Assembly: GCF_014656375.1 (NCBI RefSeq)
Contig: NZ_BNCH01000005.1
Location: 62,001-126,000, forward strand
DNA from: Aliiroseovarius zhejiangensis
GTDB taxonomy: Bacteria > Pseudomonadota > Alphaproteobacteria > Rhodobacterales > Rhodobacteraceae
Length of the DNA stretch: 64,000 nt
Direction of reading: 5' to 3'
Shown one piece after another: positions 34,609 through 41,990 of the stretch. The notes below the pieces were generated by a model. The model ran no database searches. It was not told the DNA's origin and worked only from the letters and a program-made list of their open reading frames with translations. Both the position numbers and the translations under genes were made by a program. Numbering within the stretch: the stretch's first letter is position 1; each line of letters starts with the position of its first letter.

Positions 34609-35328
34609 TTATCCGGCGACGGTTTTCAGGACGGAACGGATGCGTTCGTCCTCTTTTTCAAGAAATTTCTGACCCAGCTCATAACTGCGCTGGACTTCGA
34701 TCATCCGGGCAACCTCCGTGATCGGATCGACATTCGAACCTTCGACAAACCCTTGCAGGATGGCCGCGCCCTCAAGGATGGGTTCGGTGCCGCCTGCGAC
34801 CTCGAACCGGACGCCATCGCGGTGCAGAAGGTCATTCTGATCCGTGGGGGCATAAAGACCAATCTGCGCCACCGCACGGCCATCTATCGACAATGTGCCG
34901 TCGGCGGCCACCGACACGGCTTGGGCGTCCGGCGGAACGAAAACCGGTGCGCCACCACTGTCCAGCAAACGATAGCCGTCCGGGGTGGACAACTCACCTT
35001 CGGCTGACGGGGTGAACGACCCGGCGCGGGTCAGAAACTGCCCATCCGGACCGTCGAGCAGAAAGAACCCCGACCCTTCGATCGCAAAATCGAAAGCTCC
35101 GCCGGTTTGGGTCAGGGCTCCTTGTTGCAAATCCAGCGCACGGGCATTGGCCGTTGCCATCGACAGCGACGGATCCCCCGCCTCCAGCGCATGGATGTAT
35201 TCCGAGAACACGACCCCTTCGCGCCGAAAGCCGGTTGTGGAGGCATTGGCGATATTGTTCGCGACGGTCTGCATTTCGCGCATCAACCCGGATTGGCGGG
35301 TCAGTGATGTGTAACCGATATTGTCCAT
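34609..35328 (-). CDS. flgF: Flagellar proximal rod protein FlgF
   Basis: A protein of 239 residues, paralogous to FlgG. MDNIGYTSLTRQSGLMREMQ precedes VANNIANASTTGF, and the C-terminal EVARMIEVQRSYELGQKFLEKEDERI is the paired helix. The start at 35328 follows AGGAGGAT; a longer in-frame extension upstream overlaps fliQ and is not used. It is separated from fliQ by 2 bases. Confidence 0.95.
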   Translation of the reverse strand: MDNIGYTSLTRQSGLMREMQTVANNIANASTTGFRREGVVFSEYIHALEAGDPSLSMATANARALDLQQGALTQTGGAFDFAIEGSGFFLLDGPDGQFLTRAGSFTPSAEGELSTPDGYRLLDSGGAPVFVPPDAQAVSVAADGTLSIDGRAVAQIGLYAPTDQNDLLHRDGVRFEVAGGTEPILEGAAILQGFVEGSNVDPITEVARMIEVQRSYELGQKFLEKEDERIRSVLKTVAG

Positions 35329-35330
35329 GC

Positions 35331-35600
35331 CTATCCTCCTGCGATCAGCGGGATCACCCGCAACTGGAAAAATCCGACCAGGGTTTCCGTCATGAACCCC
35401 ATGCTGGCCCAGAACACGACCAGGATCGCGATCAGTTTCGGAACGAATGTCAGCGTCATTTCCTGGATCGAGGTCAGCGCCTGGAACAGGCCAACAATCA
35501 GACCCGACAGCAGCGCCACGGTCAGGATTGGCAATGAAATCATCACCGCGATCCAAAGACCCGCCCGCAACGTGTCGTAAAAGATGATTTCATCCATCAT
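35331..35600 (-). CDS. fliQ: Flagellar export apparatus protein FliQ
   Basis: An export-gate membrane protein of 89 residues with two helices: LWIAVMISLPILTVALLSGLIVGLFQA near residue 15 and LIAILVVFWASMGFMTETLVGFF near 57. The motif QALTSIQEMTLTFVPK between them is the FliQ signature. It begins with two adjacent ATG codons (35600 and 35597). It overlaps the fliE stop by one base. A much longer reading frame extends upstream through fliE but is only a shadow. Confidence 0.95.
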   Translation of the reverse strand: MMDEIIFYDTLRAGLWIAVMISLPILTVALLSGLIVGLFQALTSIQEMTLTFVPKLIAILVVFWASMGFMTETLVGFFQLRVIPLIAGG

Positions 35601-35890
35601 CAGACCGGCATCCTCAGAATTTCCTGATAGGCCTCGACCACCTTGTCCCGGACGGTCACGGCCGTTTCGACCGCCAGTTCTGTCTGTGCCAATGCCTGTA
35701 CAAGTGCGTGTGGATCGGCATTTCCCGACAGGGCAGCCATCGCAGTCTTTTCGCCCTGCTGAACGGTGTCGGCAAAACTGGTGGTCGCGGTCGAAAACGG
35801 GTTCGTGCTTTGTTCGCTTTGCGGCGTTGGCGTCGCGGCCTGTCGGGACGCGGCATATTGCTGGGCGGCGAGGGTTGATCTGATATCCAT
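35600..35890 (-). CDS. fliE: Flagellar hook-basal body complex protein FliE
   Basis: FliE (96 residues) joins the MS ring to the rod. The C-terminal half is typical: AMAALSGNADPHALVQALAQTELAVETAVTVRDKVVEAYQEILRMPV, with key words DPHALVQAL, VTVRDKVVEAYQEI and the final MPV. It lies between flgC (11-base gap) and fliQ (1-base overlap), in the common flgBC-fliE order. Confidence 0.95.
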   Translation of the reverse strand: MDIRSTLAAQQYAASRQAATPTPQSEQSTNPFSTATTSFADTVQQGEKTAMAALSGNADPHALVQALAQTELAVETAVTVRDKVVEAYQEILRMPV

Positions 35891-35901
35891 GGAGAGGCTT
35901 C

Positions 35902-36294
35902 CTATCGGCGCAGAAGGTCAAGCAGACCGCGCGACATCTGTCGGGCCTGATCGAACATCTTGAGGTTGGCTTCATAGCTGCGTTGAGCTTCGCGGGCGTC
36001 GGCGATCTCGATCACCAGATCGACATTCGACCCCTGGTAATGGCCCGTTTCATCCGCCAATGGATGGGCGGGGTCATAAATCGCAGGCAACGCGGTCTGA
36101 TCCAGGGTCACGCGACCTGACCGCACCGCGCCGGTGCTTTGCCCGCCGTCCATGACCGCCTCGAAACTAGCCAGTTTGCGGCGGTATCCGGGTGTGTCGG
36201 CGTTGGCGATATTCTCGGACACATGGCGCAGGCGGTTGGCCTGGCTTTGCATACCCGATGCGGCGGCGGCGACTGAGGCTTTCAGATCATTCAT
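35902..36294 (-). CDS. flgC: Flagellar proximal rod protein FlgC
   Basis: A rod subunit of 130 residues with MNDLKASVAAAASGM, the signature VSENIANADTPGYRR and C-terminal NVDLVIEIADAREAQRSYEANLKMF, all as expected. The ATG at 36294 has GGTGAGG 9 bases upstream. An alternative GTG at 36309 would overlap the flgB stop as GTGA and add five residues; either is possible, and the overlap suggests translational coupling. Confidence 0.94.
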   Translation of the reverse strand: MNDLKASVAAAASGMQSQANRLRHVSENIANADTPGYRRKLASFEAVMDGGQSTGAVRSGRVTLDQTALPAIYDPAHPLADETGHYQGSNVDLVIEIADAREAQRSYEANLKMFDQARQMSRGLLDLLRR

Positions 36295-36305
36295 CTTGGC
36301 CAACC

Positions 36306-36707
36306 TCACCTGCGACCCAGTGCAGAGCGCATGATGCCCAGCGACGTCTTGTACACCGTCAGGGCCAGATCGTGGTCGCGCTTTGCCTCGGCGGCAGCCA
36401 TCATCTCGGTCTCCAACGCGACCGAATTGCCGTTGGGCGACATGGCGCCAGGACGATAGACCGCCTGGGGCACGTCCCCTGCCTGCCCGTGGGATACAAT
36501 GGTTGATCCGTTCAGATGCGCCGCACGTGTCGCCCGCATCGCAGCCCCCGGACCTTCCCGAAACTGATCCGCAAAAGATGCGATGTCCCTCGCGCGATAT
36601 CCGGGTGTGTCCGCATTCGCCACATTCTGAGCGATGACAGACTGACGGGCGGCGGCATGCTGGGCCAGCCCCACGGCTTTGTTCAGAACATTCATTTTTT
36701 CAAACAT
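36306..36707 (-). CDS. flgB: Flagellar proximal rod protein FlgB
   Basis: A rod subunit of 133 residues. MFEKMNVLNKAVGLAQHAAARQ precedes the signature IAQNVANADTPGYRARDI, and the C-terminus has VALETEMMAAAEAKRDHDLALTVYKTS. The start at 36707 follows GGGAGAAG. It is the first gene of the minus-strand rod cluster (flgB-flgC-fliE-fliQ-flgF-flgG-flgA-flgH-fliL). Confidence 0.95.
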   Translation of the reverse strand: MFEKMNVLNKAVGLAQHAAARQSVIAQNVANADTPGYRARDIASFADQFREGPGAAMRATRAAHLNGSTIVSHGQAGDVPQAVYRPGAMSPNGNSVALETEMMAAAEAKRDHDLALTVYKTSLGIMRSALGRR

Positions 36708-36792
36708 CGGGGCTTCTCCCTCGATTGGCTTCAACCAAGGCTTAACCCTGATTCCTTTAGAAAGGGTTTCAGCACATGATTGGAGGCAAGAC
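36708..36792. promoter_or_regulatory. Divergent promoter region between flgB and fliI
   Basis: Only 85 bases separate two divergent flagellar genes. The half site TTAACC (36742) resembles one arm of the CtrA box (TTAA-N7-TTAA), but the second arm is not there, so control by CtrA is only a possibility. GGAGG at 36782 is the fliI ribosome site. Confidence 0.35.
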
Positions 36793-38109
36793 GTGACCCA
36801 GATCGGTTTTGAACAATTGGCTGCCGAAGTATCGGCGGTGCGCCCCGTCCGCGATGTTGGACGCATCGTGGAAATCGGGCGTGGCACCATTCAGGTGCGC
36901 GGGTTGTCATCGGTTGCTGCACAGGCTGACCTGGTCGACATCCGGCCCTCCGCCAGCCGCGCGCGCATGGGTGAAATTCTGAACCTGAACGCGGATACCG
37001 TTACAATCCTGCCTGACGGGGACGTCGAGGGGTTGCAGATCGGGGATCAGGTGATCCTGCACGGACGGGCCGAAATCGCGCCTGACGACAGTTGGATTGG
37101 ACGCGTGATCGACCCGATGGGACAGGCGCTGGACGGGCAGCCGATCTTGCGCGGCACACAGACAAAACCCTTGCGGGGACAGCCAGCAAACCCCACCCAG
37201 CGACGTCCCCTGGGATCCCGGTTGGAAACCGGTCTGGCGGCGTTCAACACGTTCTTGCCCATCGTGCGTGGGCAGCGAATCGGGTTGTTTGCCGGTTCGG
37301 GGGTGGGCAAGTCGACCTTGCTGGCGAAACTCGCACGCGGTGTGCAGGCCGATGTTGTCGTTATCGCGCTGATCGGCGAGCGCGGGCGCGAAGTGAAAGA
37401 GTTCGTTGATCGGGTCCTTGGCCCCGAGGGCATGAAGCGCGCAATTGTGGTTGCCGCCACCTCGGACCAGTCACCGATGGTGCGGCGGCGTTGCGGTTGG
37501 ACTGCTATGACAGTGGCAGAGCATTTTCGCGACCAGGGATTGCATGTGTTGCTTCTGGCTGACAGCGTCACCCGCTATGCCGAAGCCCATCGCGAGATCG
37601 CGCTGGCATCCGGTGAAGGCGGGAATCTGCGTGGTTTTCCCCCATCGACCGCACAACAGATTACCACCCTGTGCGAACGCGCCGGGCCGGGGTCCGCGGC
37701 GGCCGGGGACATCACCGCCATATTCTCGGTGCTGGTCGCAGGTTCAGATATGGAAGAGCCGGTGGCAGACATCTTGCGCGGCGTATTGGACGGGCATGTC
37801 GTGCTGGACAGAACCATCGCCGAACGTGGCCGGTTCCCGGCGATCGACCTGCTGCGCTCGGTGTCGCGCGCATTACCCGAGGCCGCAACGGACGACGAAA
37901 ACGCCCTGATTTCAAAGGGACGGCGGTTGCTCGGTCACTACAGTCGGTCCGAGATGATGATCCAGTCCGGCTTGTACACCCCCGGATCAGACCCGGCTTT
38001 GGACGAGGCGATCGCTGCCTGGCCCGACCTGGACACATTCCTGACCCAATCCGAAGTCGGGGATTGCGCCGCGAGCTTCCAGCGTCTTGCGGCTTGCATG
38101 ACGCCCTGA
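36793..38109 (+). CDS. fliI: Flagellum-specific ATPase FliI
   Basis: The export ATPase, 438 residues, which unfolds and delivers substrates to the export gate. Walker A is GLFAGSGVGKSTLL near residue 162, Walker B is HVLLLADSVTRYAEAHREI, and GERGREVKEF is also present, all typical of FliI. Translation is taken from GTG at 36793, with GGAGG 6 bases upstream; an upstream in-frame ATG at 36679 lies inside the opposite flgB and is unlikely. It is a lone plus-strand gene in the flagellar block; fliH and fliJ are not adjacent. Confidence 0.95.
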   Translation: MTQIGFEQLAAEVSAVRPVRDVGRIVEIGRGTIQVRGLSSVAAQADLVDIRPSASRARMGEILNLNADTVTILPDGDVEGLQIGDQVILHGRAEIAPDDSWIGRVIDPMGQALDGQPILRGTQTKPLRGQPANPTQRRPLGSRLETGLAAFNTFLPIVRGQRIGLFAGSGVGKSTLLAKLARGVQADVVVIALIGERGREVKEFVDRVLGPEGMKRAIVVAATSDQSPMVRRRCGWTAMTVAEHFRDQGLHVLLLADSVTRYAEAHREIALASGEGGNLRGFPPSTAQQITTLCERAGPGSAAAGDITAIFSVLVAGSDMEEPVADILRGVLDGHVVLDRTIAERGRFPAIDLLRSVSRALPEAATDDENALISKGRRLLGHYSRSEMMIQSGLYTPGSDPALDEAIAAWPDLDTFLTQSEVGDCAASFQRLAACMTP

Positions 38110-38134
38110 CGCCCTGACGCCCACCGGAGCACTT

Positions 38135-38929
38135 CTAAACAGTCTGAAGCAAGCTTAGTGCAATTGCTCCACTGGACATCGCCGCCGAGCCGGAGGCGAT
38201 CTGGGACTGCACAAGGAACAGCCGGTTCAGTTCGTCGACCTTGCTCTGATCCGCAAACTGGTCAACCGACGAGGCCCCCAGATACCGGTCCGCCTTGTCG
38301 CGGAAGGTTGCAAGCTGCTGATCAAGGTCGATGGCACCGAAGGCAGCGGGCAGTCCGAATGCCGTCTGAAACACTTCACGCAGGGGCGGATTGCCCATGA
38401 TCCTGTACCATTTGGTGTCATCCGACCCTGTGCCTTGCACAATATCCGACAGCTGGTTGTCCAGCGTCATGGCCAGGCGCATGTTCGGGTCCTGCTCTCC
38501 CACCGCGATTTCAAACTGGTTCTTTCGATACGCCCCGGTGATCCTGGTCCCGAAGTCCGAAAGCTGTGTGCGTGGGATATCGTAGTCGCCAAAGCCGAAG
38601 TCCTTGGCAAACTCAAGGTAGCGCTTGTCAGACAGTTTGTTGGCCAGATCGCCCGGATCAAGCGTCCCGTCATCCAGCACTTTCTTCACGAAATACGTGC
38701 TGTTGATGTCCTCGCCCAATCCGTATGCCCCAAGCGCCACACGCAACAGGCGTCTGTCACTGACCAATTCCTCGCTGGTTTTGACCGATCCGATCTTGTC
38801 TTCGAAGTATTTCGTATCCCGCTGGATTTGTGGTGAAGCGTCAAACGCTGCTTGTTGCACGACCTGGGTGCGTTTCAGAAACGCGTAGCCCGCCGCGCCG
38901 CTCATGGGGATGACGGGTTGATAGCTCAT
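38135..38929 (-). CDS. DUF1217 family flagellar-associated protein
   Basis: A protein of 264 residues, mostly helical and without signal peptide or membrane helix. The pattern RDTKYFEDKIGSVKTSEELVSDRRLLRVALGAYGLGEDINSTYFVKKVL (key words FEDKIG, DRRLLRVALGAYGL) matches the DUF1217 domain, which occurs in alphaproteobacterial flagellar clusters. Its function is not established here. It overlaps the start of flbT by 4 bases at the regulator's 3' end, so it is translated with the flaF-flbT operon, suggesting a role in filament or hook-associated export or its control. Confidence 0.8.
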   Translation of the reverse strand: MSYQPVIPMSGAAGYAFLKRTQVVQQAAFDASPQIQRDTKYFEDKIGSVKTSEELVSDRRLLRVALGAYGLGEDINSTYFVKKVLDDGTLDPGDLANKLSDKRYLEFAKDFGFGDYDIPRTQLSDFGTRITGAYRKNQFEIAVGEQDPNMRLAMTLDNQLSDIVQGTGSDDTKWYRIMGNPPLREVFQTAFGLPAAFGAIDLDQQLATFRDKADRYLGASSVDQFADQSKVDELNRLFLVQSQIASGSAAMSSGAIALSLLQTV

Positions 38930-39330
38930 GACAGGCGTGCGCCCAACAGACGCTCCTCGCGCGGCAACAAGGCCCGCAACTGTTTAAGCGCAAGATAGTG
39001 TTGATCTTCCAGCACCGCAGACGTGGCCAGCGACAGCAAATCGCGACTGTCCGGGTCAGTAAACACCTGGCTCAACTGCTCTATCCCGCGCAAAAGCTGC
39101 AGGTGCGCATCATCCTTGGTCACATCGCCCGACAGAACAAGCTGCGCAATGTAGCATACCCTGCGCACCGGTGTATTGGCGTCTTCCGGATGGATCGCAT
39201 CCCGCAGCCGCAGAATGTTGGCATTCGGCGTCACGATCGAAAGACGCGACCGGCGATCACCATTTTCGATGACCGCCCCGTTGATCAGGACGCGTTCTTT
39301 CGGGCTGAGTTTCAGGACCAGACCGCTCAT
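38926..39330 (-). CDS. flbT: Flagellin translational regulator FlbT
   Basis: FlbT (134 residues) binds the 5' leader of flagellin mRNA and limits translation until the hook is complete (established in Caulobacter). The N-terminus LVLKLSPKERVLINGAVIENGDRRSRL (key words PKERVLINGAV) is the family signature. It overlaps the upstream flaF by 4 bases and the downstream DUF1217 gene by 4 bases, forming one tightly coupled operon. Confidence 0.95.
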   Translation of the reverse strand: MSGLVLKLSPKERVLINGAVIENGDRRSRLSIVTPNANILRLRDAIHPEDANTPVRRVCYIAQLVLSGDVTKDDAHLQLLRGIEQLSQVFTDPDSRDLLSLATSAVLEDQHYLALKQLRALLPREERLLGARLS

Positions 39331-39698
39331 GTCGCGTCCCCCGACTGGCGCAATCCGCGCATCACGGCGGTGTTGATTTCAATCAGGATGGAAACCTCTT
39401 CCTCGCCGGACAGGACCTTCCGGCTATGGTCGGCGGTAAACTCGGCCAGATAGAAGATGCGGGCCCGCAGGTCATCCGGCAGACCATTTCCAACTTCCGC
39501 GACATCTGCCGCCAGCAGGGTCCAAAGTCGGCGGTTTTCGTGCAGGGCGGCCGCAAGAACAGCGAAACCGGTGGTCTGCGCCCGCCCAAGTTGATGCGTG
39601 ACCTTCGCGAATGCATCATATTCGGTTCCGCGGGACGTGCGAAGTGGCGCACGGGAGGAGGTGTTGTAGGCCGTTTTGGCCAAGGCAACTGCGTTCAC
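39327..39698 (-). CDS. flaF: Flagellin regulator FlaF
   Basis: FlaF (123 residues) promotes flagellin translation and secretion, opposing FlbT. Typical residues are KTAYNTSSRAPLRTSRGTEYDAF near the N-terminus (key words RTSRGTEYDAF) and FTADHSRKVLSGEEEVSILIEINTAVMRGL near the end. Translation starts at GTG (39698) with AAGGA upstream. It is first in flaF-flbT-DUF1217 and lies downstream of the flagellin terminator. Confidence 0.93.
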   Translation of the reverse strand: MNAVALAKTAYNTSSRAPLRTSRGTEYDAFAKVTHQLGRAQTTGFAVLAAALHENRRLWTLLAADVAEVGNGLPDDLRARIFYLAEFTADHSRKVLSGEEEVSILIEINTAVMRGLRQSGDAT

Positions 39699-39742
39699 GG
39701 GGGAGTCCTTCCTGTGACGGGTTGGTTAGTTGAGGTGGGGGG

Positions 39743-39767
39743 AAAGAGGGCGCCTTTTGGCGCCCTC
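39743..39767 (-). terminator. Hairpin terminator after the flagellin gene
   Basis: A perfect 9-base stem GAGGGCGCC/GGCGCCCTC with a 4-base loop (39746-39767), followed on the minus strand by TTTCCCC. It lies between the flagellin stop codon and flaF, so flaF-flbT may depend on read-through or on its own promoter. Confidence 0.75.
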
Positions 39768-39776
39768 AGGGTCCGC

Positions 39777-41069
39777 TTAGCGGAACAACGACAGGATGTT
39801 CTGCGGCGCCTGGTTGGCAATCGACAGGGCCTGCGTGCCCAATTGTTGCTGCACCTGAAGCGCCTGCAACCGTGCCGAAGCCGCCTCCATATCAGCGTCC
39901 ACCATTGCGCCGATACCCGACTTCAGCGAGTCGGACAACTTGCCGACGAAGTCGGACTGGATCTCGATCCGGCCCTCGACGGAACCGAAAGCGGCAGAGG
40001 CATCAATCGAGGTTTGGATCATGTTCTCGATCGCACCAAGAGCGGCATCAGCACCACCGCTGCTTGAGACATCCATCGTGGCCAGACCGGACAATCCACC
40101 CGACCCGCGCGATGCGCTGAAAGAGTAAGCAACATCGGCGTTGGTTTCATTGGTAATCACCAGCTGGGCCGCGTTGGTGTCGATGTCCATGCTGAAGCTG
40201 TCACCATCAAGACCCTGCGCAACCAGGGCATTTTTCATCCCGGCCACGACCGATTCTGCGGTGTCACCTTCCTTGACGACATAGTTCCCCTGCACCGTTC
40301 CGATGGTCAGGGACAATTGATCACCGACAACCAAGCCGTTGGTTACAGCGGTATCGACACCCGCGGCATCTGGCATCACCGCAGCGGTAGCTGTGGCACC
40401 CCCGGAAGCATCAAGAAACGCAAACGTATCCAACGTGATCGAATCGTTGGTTCCGCCATCATTGGCGTCGATGACGCCAGCCGTTCCCGTATCGGTTCCG
40501 ACAGACGCGGCGGCCGCGCCCAGCGCCGTGCCAGCGGTCAGGGACAGGTTTTGTGCGTCGACACCGATCGAACTGGTCACGATGGACCCGTCCGCCTTGC
40601 GATCAAGTGACGACAGCACATCCACACCGGTGTTGCCATTGGCATTCGTTCCGGTTTGCGAGCCATCAACAAGGTTCAGTCCGTTGAACTGCGCCGCGCC
40701 GACCACCGATGTGATCTGGTTACGAAGCGCGACGATGTCGGTCTGGATCTTGCCGCGGTCGACATTGTCTTCCTGTGCGGCGACGATCTTGGATTTGATC
40801 TCGGTCAGAAGGTCGGTCACGGTCTCCGACGCCTGGCGTGCCACGGCGACGGTGCTTTCCCCCAACGACAGGCTGTCGGAAATTCCCTTGAACCCTTTGA
40901 CATCGGCTTCCATCACCTTGGAAATGGCCCAAACAGCCGCGTTGTCCTTGGCTGAACCAATGGACTTACCGGTCGAGATTTCCGCCTGCGTGCTGGCGAG
41001 GTTCGAGTTGATGGATTTCAGCGTCTGAAGTGCGACCATCGCACTGTTGTTGGTCAGAATACTGGACAT
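39777..41069 (-). CDS. Flagellin (filament subunit)
   Basis: A flagellin of 430 residues. The conserved N-terminal helix reads SSILTNNSAMVALQTLKSIN then QAEISTGKSIGSAKDNAAVWAIS, and the C-terminal helix ends in ARLQALQVQQQLGTQALSIANQAPQNILSLFR (key words GTQALSIANQ, ILSLFR). The central ~200 residues are rich in alanine, glycine, aspartate and threonine, as expected for the exposed variable domain. No signal peptide, as flagellin leaves by the flagellar export apparatus. AAGGAA lies 7 bases before the ATG. A leader of up to 207 bases separates it from the FlgN-like gene. Confidence 0.96.
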   Translation of the reverse strand: MSSILTNNSAMVALQTLKSINSNLASTQAEISTGKSIGSAKDNAAVWAISKVMEADVKGFKGISDSLSLGESTVAVARQASETVTDLLTEIKSKIVAAQEDNVDRGKIQTDIVALRNQITSVVGAAQFNGLNLVDGSQTGTNANGNTGVDVLSSLDRKADGSIVTSSIGVDAQNLSLTAGTALGAAAASVGTDTGTAGVIDANDGGTNDSITLDTFAFLDASGGATATAAVMPDAAGVDTAVTNGLVVGDQLSLTIGTVQGNYVVKEGDTAESVVAGMKNALVAQGLDGDSFSMDIDTNAAQLVITNETNADVAYSFSASRGSGGLSGLATMDVSSSGGADAALGAIENMIQTSIDASAAFGSVEGRIEIQSDFVGKLSDSLKSGIGAMVDADMEAASARLQALQVQQQLGTQALSIANQAPQNILSLFR

Positions 41070-41276
41070 TGAGTTGTTCCTTCAGTCTTTGGTGCTTTGC
41101 ACCAGATTTCAAAACCGCCTGTCACGGCGGGTATTCAAGTCGTTCTGACCGTTGCGTTGCCATTTGACCGGAACGCGCCATCCATCAGGATGCAGGACAA
41201 CCGTGTTCCAAGGGTCTAAAGGAAGTCTGAATCTGCCCGCTTAAATTGCCTTCAATTTGAGACAACTTCGGCACGA
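41070..41276 (-). promoter_or_regulatory. Flagellin promoter and 5' leader with two hairpins
   Basis: Reading towards flagellin, the leader has a GC-rich hairpin CCGCC-GTGACA-GGCGG followed by TTTT (41111-41130), then a hairpin TGGTGC-AAA-GCACCA (41090-41104), then the AAGGAA ribosome site. The second hairpin ends 7 bases before that site. Since FlbT acts on flagellin leaders in relatives, these are candidate control structures. I could not pick a convincing sigma-28 or sigma-54 promoter by eye. Confidence 0.5.
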
Positions 41277-41630
41277 TCAAGCCTTCCGCTCGAAACGTGA
41301 TTCCCGCCGGGACAGATCCCGCGCGAAACCGTCGCGCGTATAGGTGCGCAACTCCGATTGACCGCTTATCAGCGCATCAAGCCGCTGTTTCACTGAGCGA
41401 ATTCCACGCGCCGCTGCCGTCAGCAACTGCTGGTTCCGCTCGGTGCTCAATCGCAAATGTTCCAGGTCCGTCGGGCTGCCGTCACATGCGGCAAGGCTTT
41501 GCAGCAATCGCTCTTTCTCGGGGGCAAGACGGGTCAGTTGCTCGATTTCGCCAGCAAGAACAAGGTGCCGTTCACGCTCCAGCAAATCTTCCAGCGCATG
41601 GGTTATGGATCGGGCCTTATTGTCCGCCAT
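41277..41630 (-). CDS. FlgN-like flagellar export chaperone
   Basis: A helical protein of 117 residues: ITHALEDLLERERHLVLAGEIEQLTRLAPEKERLLQSL (key words LLERERHLVLAGEIEQL, KERLLQSL) matches FlgN-type chaperones, which protect hook-filament junction proteins before export. Its C-terminus TYTRDGFARDLSRRESRFERKA is basic. The start overlaps the end of the FlgJ-like gene by 14 bases. The family is weakly conserved, so the assignment rests on helical pattern and context. Confidence 0.7.
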   Translation of the reverse strand: MADNKARSITHALEDLLERERHLVLAGEIEQLTRLAPEKERLLQSLAACDGSPTDLEHLRLSTERNQQLLTAAARGIRSVKQRLDALISGQSELRTYTRDGFARDLSRRESRFERKA

Positions 41631-41916
41631 TGGTCTGCTCCTTCAACGCTTCGAACAAGGATTGAGCCAATCCAATGCCACCGGCCTTAACCATTTCATC
41701 CGCCTGCGCCTGACGCAGAAACGAGGAAAACTGATCCTCACCTGCACCCCCTCCGAACTGGTCGGGCGTGGCGCCAACCCCCGCAGATTTCAGCATTTCG
41801 GACAGGAAACTGGCCTCCAACTTGCGGGCGACCTCCTTTAGGCGTGCATCATCTTGCCCGTTTGGGTCGGTCTTGGGGGGGGCGCCGATCAGGCGGGGGG
41901 CGGCAACTGCATCCAT
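41617..41916 (-). CDS. FlgJ-like rod-binding protein
   Basis: A protein of 99 residues corresponding to the N-terminal rod-binding domain of FlgJ: ARKLEASFLSEMLKSAG and the C-terminal MVKAGGIGLAQSLFEALKE. The muramidase domain found in gammaproteobacterial FlgJ is absent, as in other alphaproteobacteria, where a separate enzyme cuts peptidoglycan. Start 41916 has AAGGA upstream; an earlier ATG at 41985 is less likely. It overlaps the FlgN-like gene by 14 bases. Confidence 0.82.
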   Translation of the reverse strand: MDAVAAPRLIGAPPKTDPNGQDDARLKEVARKLEASFLSEMLKSAGVGATPDQFGGGAGEDQFSSFLRQAQADEMVKAGGIGLAQSLFEALKEQTNGGQ

Positions 41917-41990
41917 GTTCCAGTCCTTTTTAGCGACAATTTTCCCGGTTATCGCAGCAAGCGGTAAAGAACTGGTAACTTGCACCTGAC

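Noticed and set aside
35331-35975. A 214-codon frame as a longer fliQ product
   Set aside because: The extra 125 codons overlap fliE in another frame; FliQ is consistently about 89 residues.
36742-36756. Full CtrA box between flgB and fliI
   Set aside because: Only one half site (TTAACC) is present; the second TTAA at seven bases spacing is missing.
36679-36792. N-terminal extension of FliI from the ATG at 36679
   Set aside because: It would overlap the flgB start region on the opposite strand, and GTG at 36793 has a good ribosome site.
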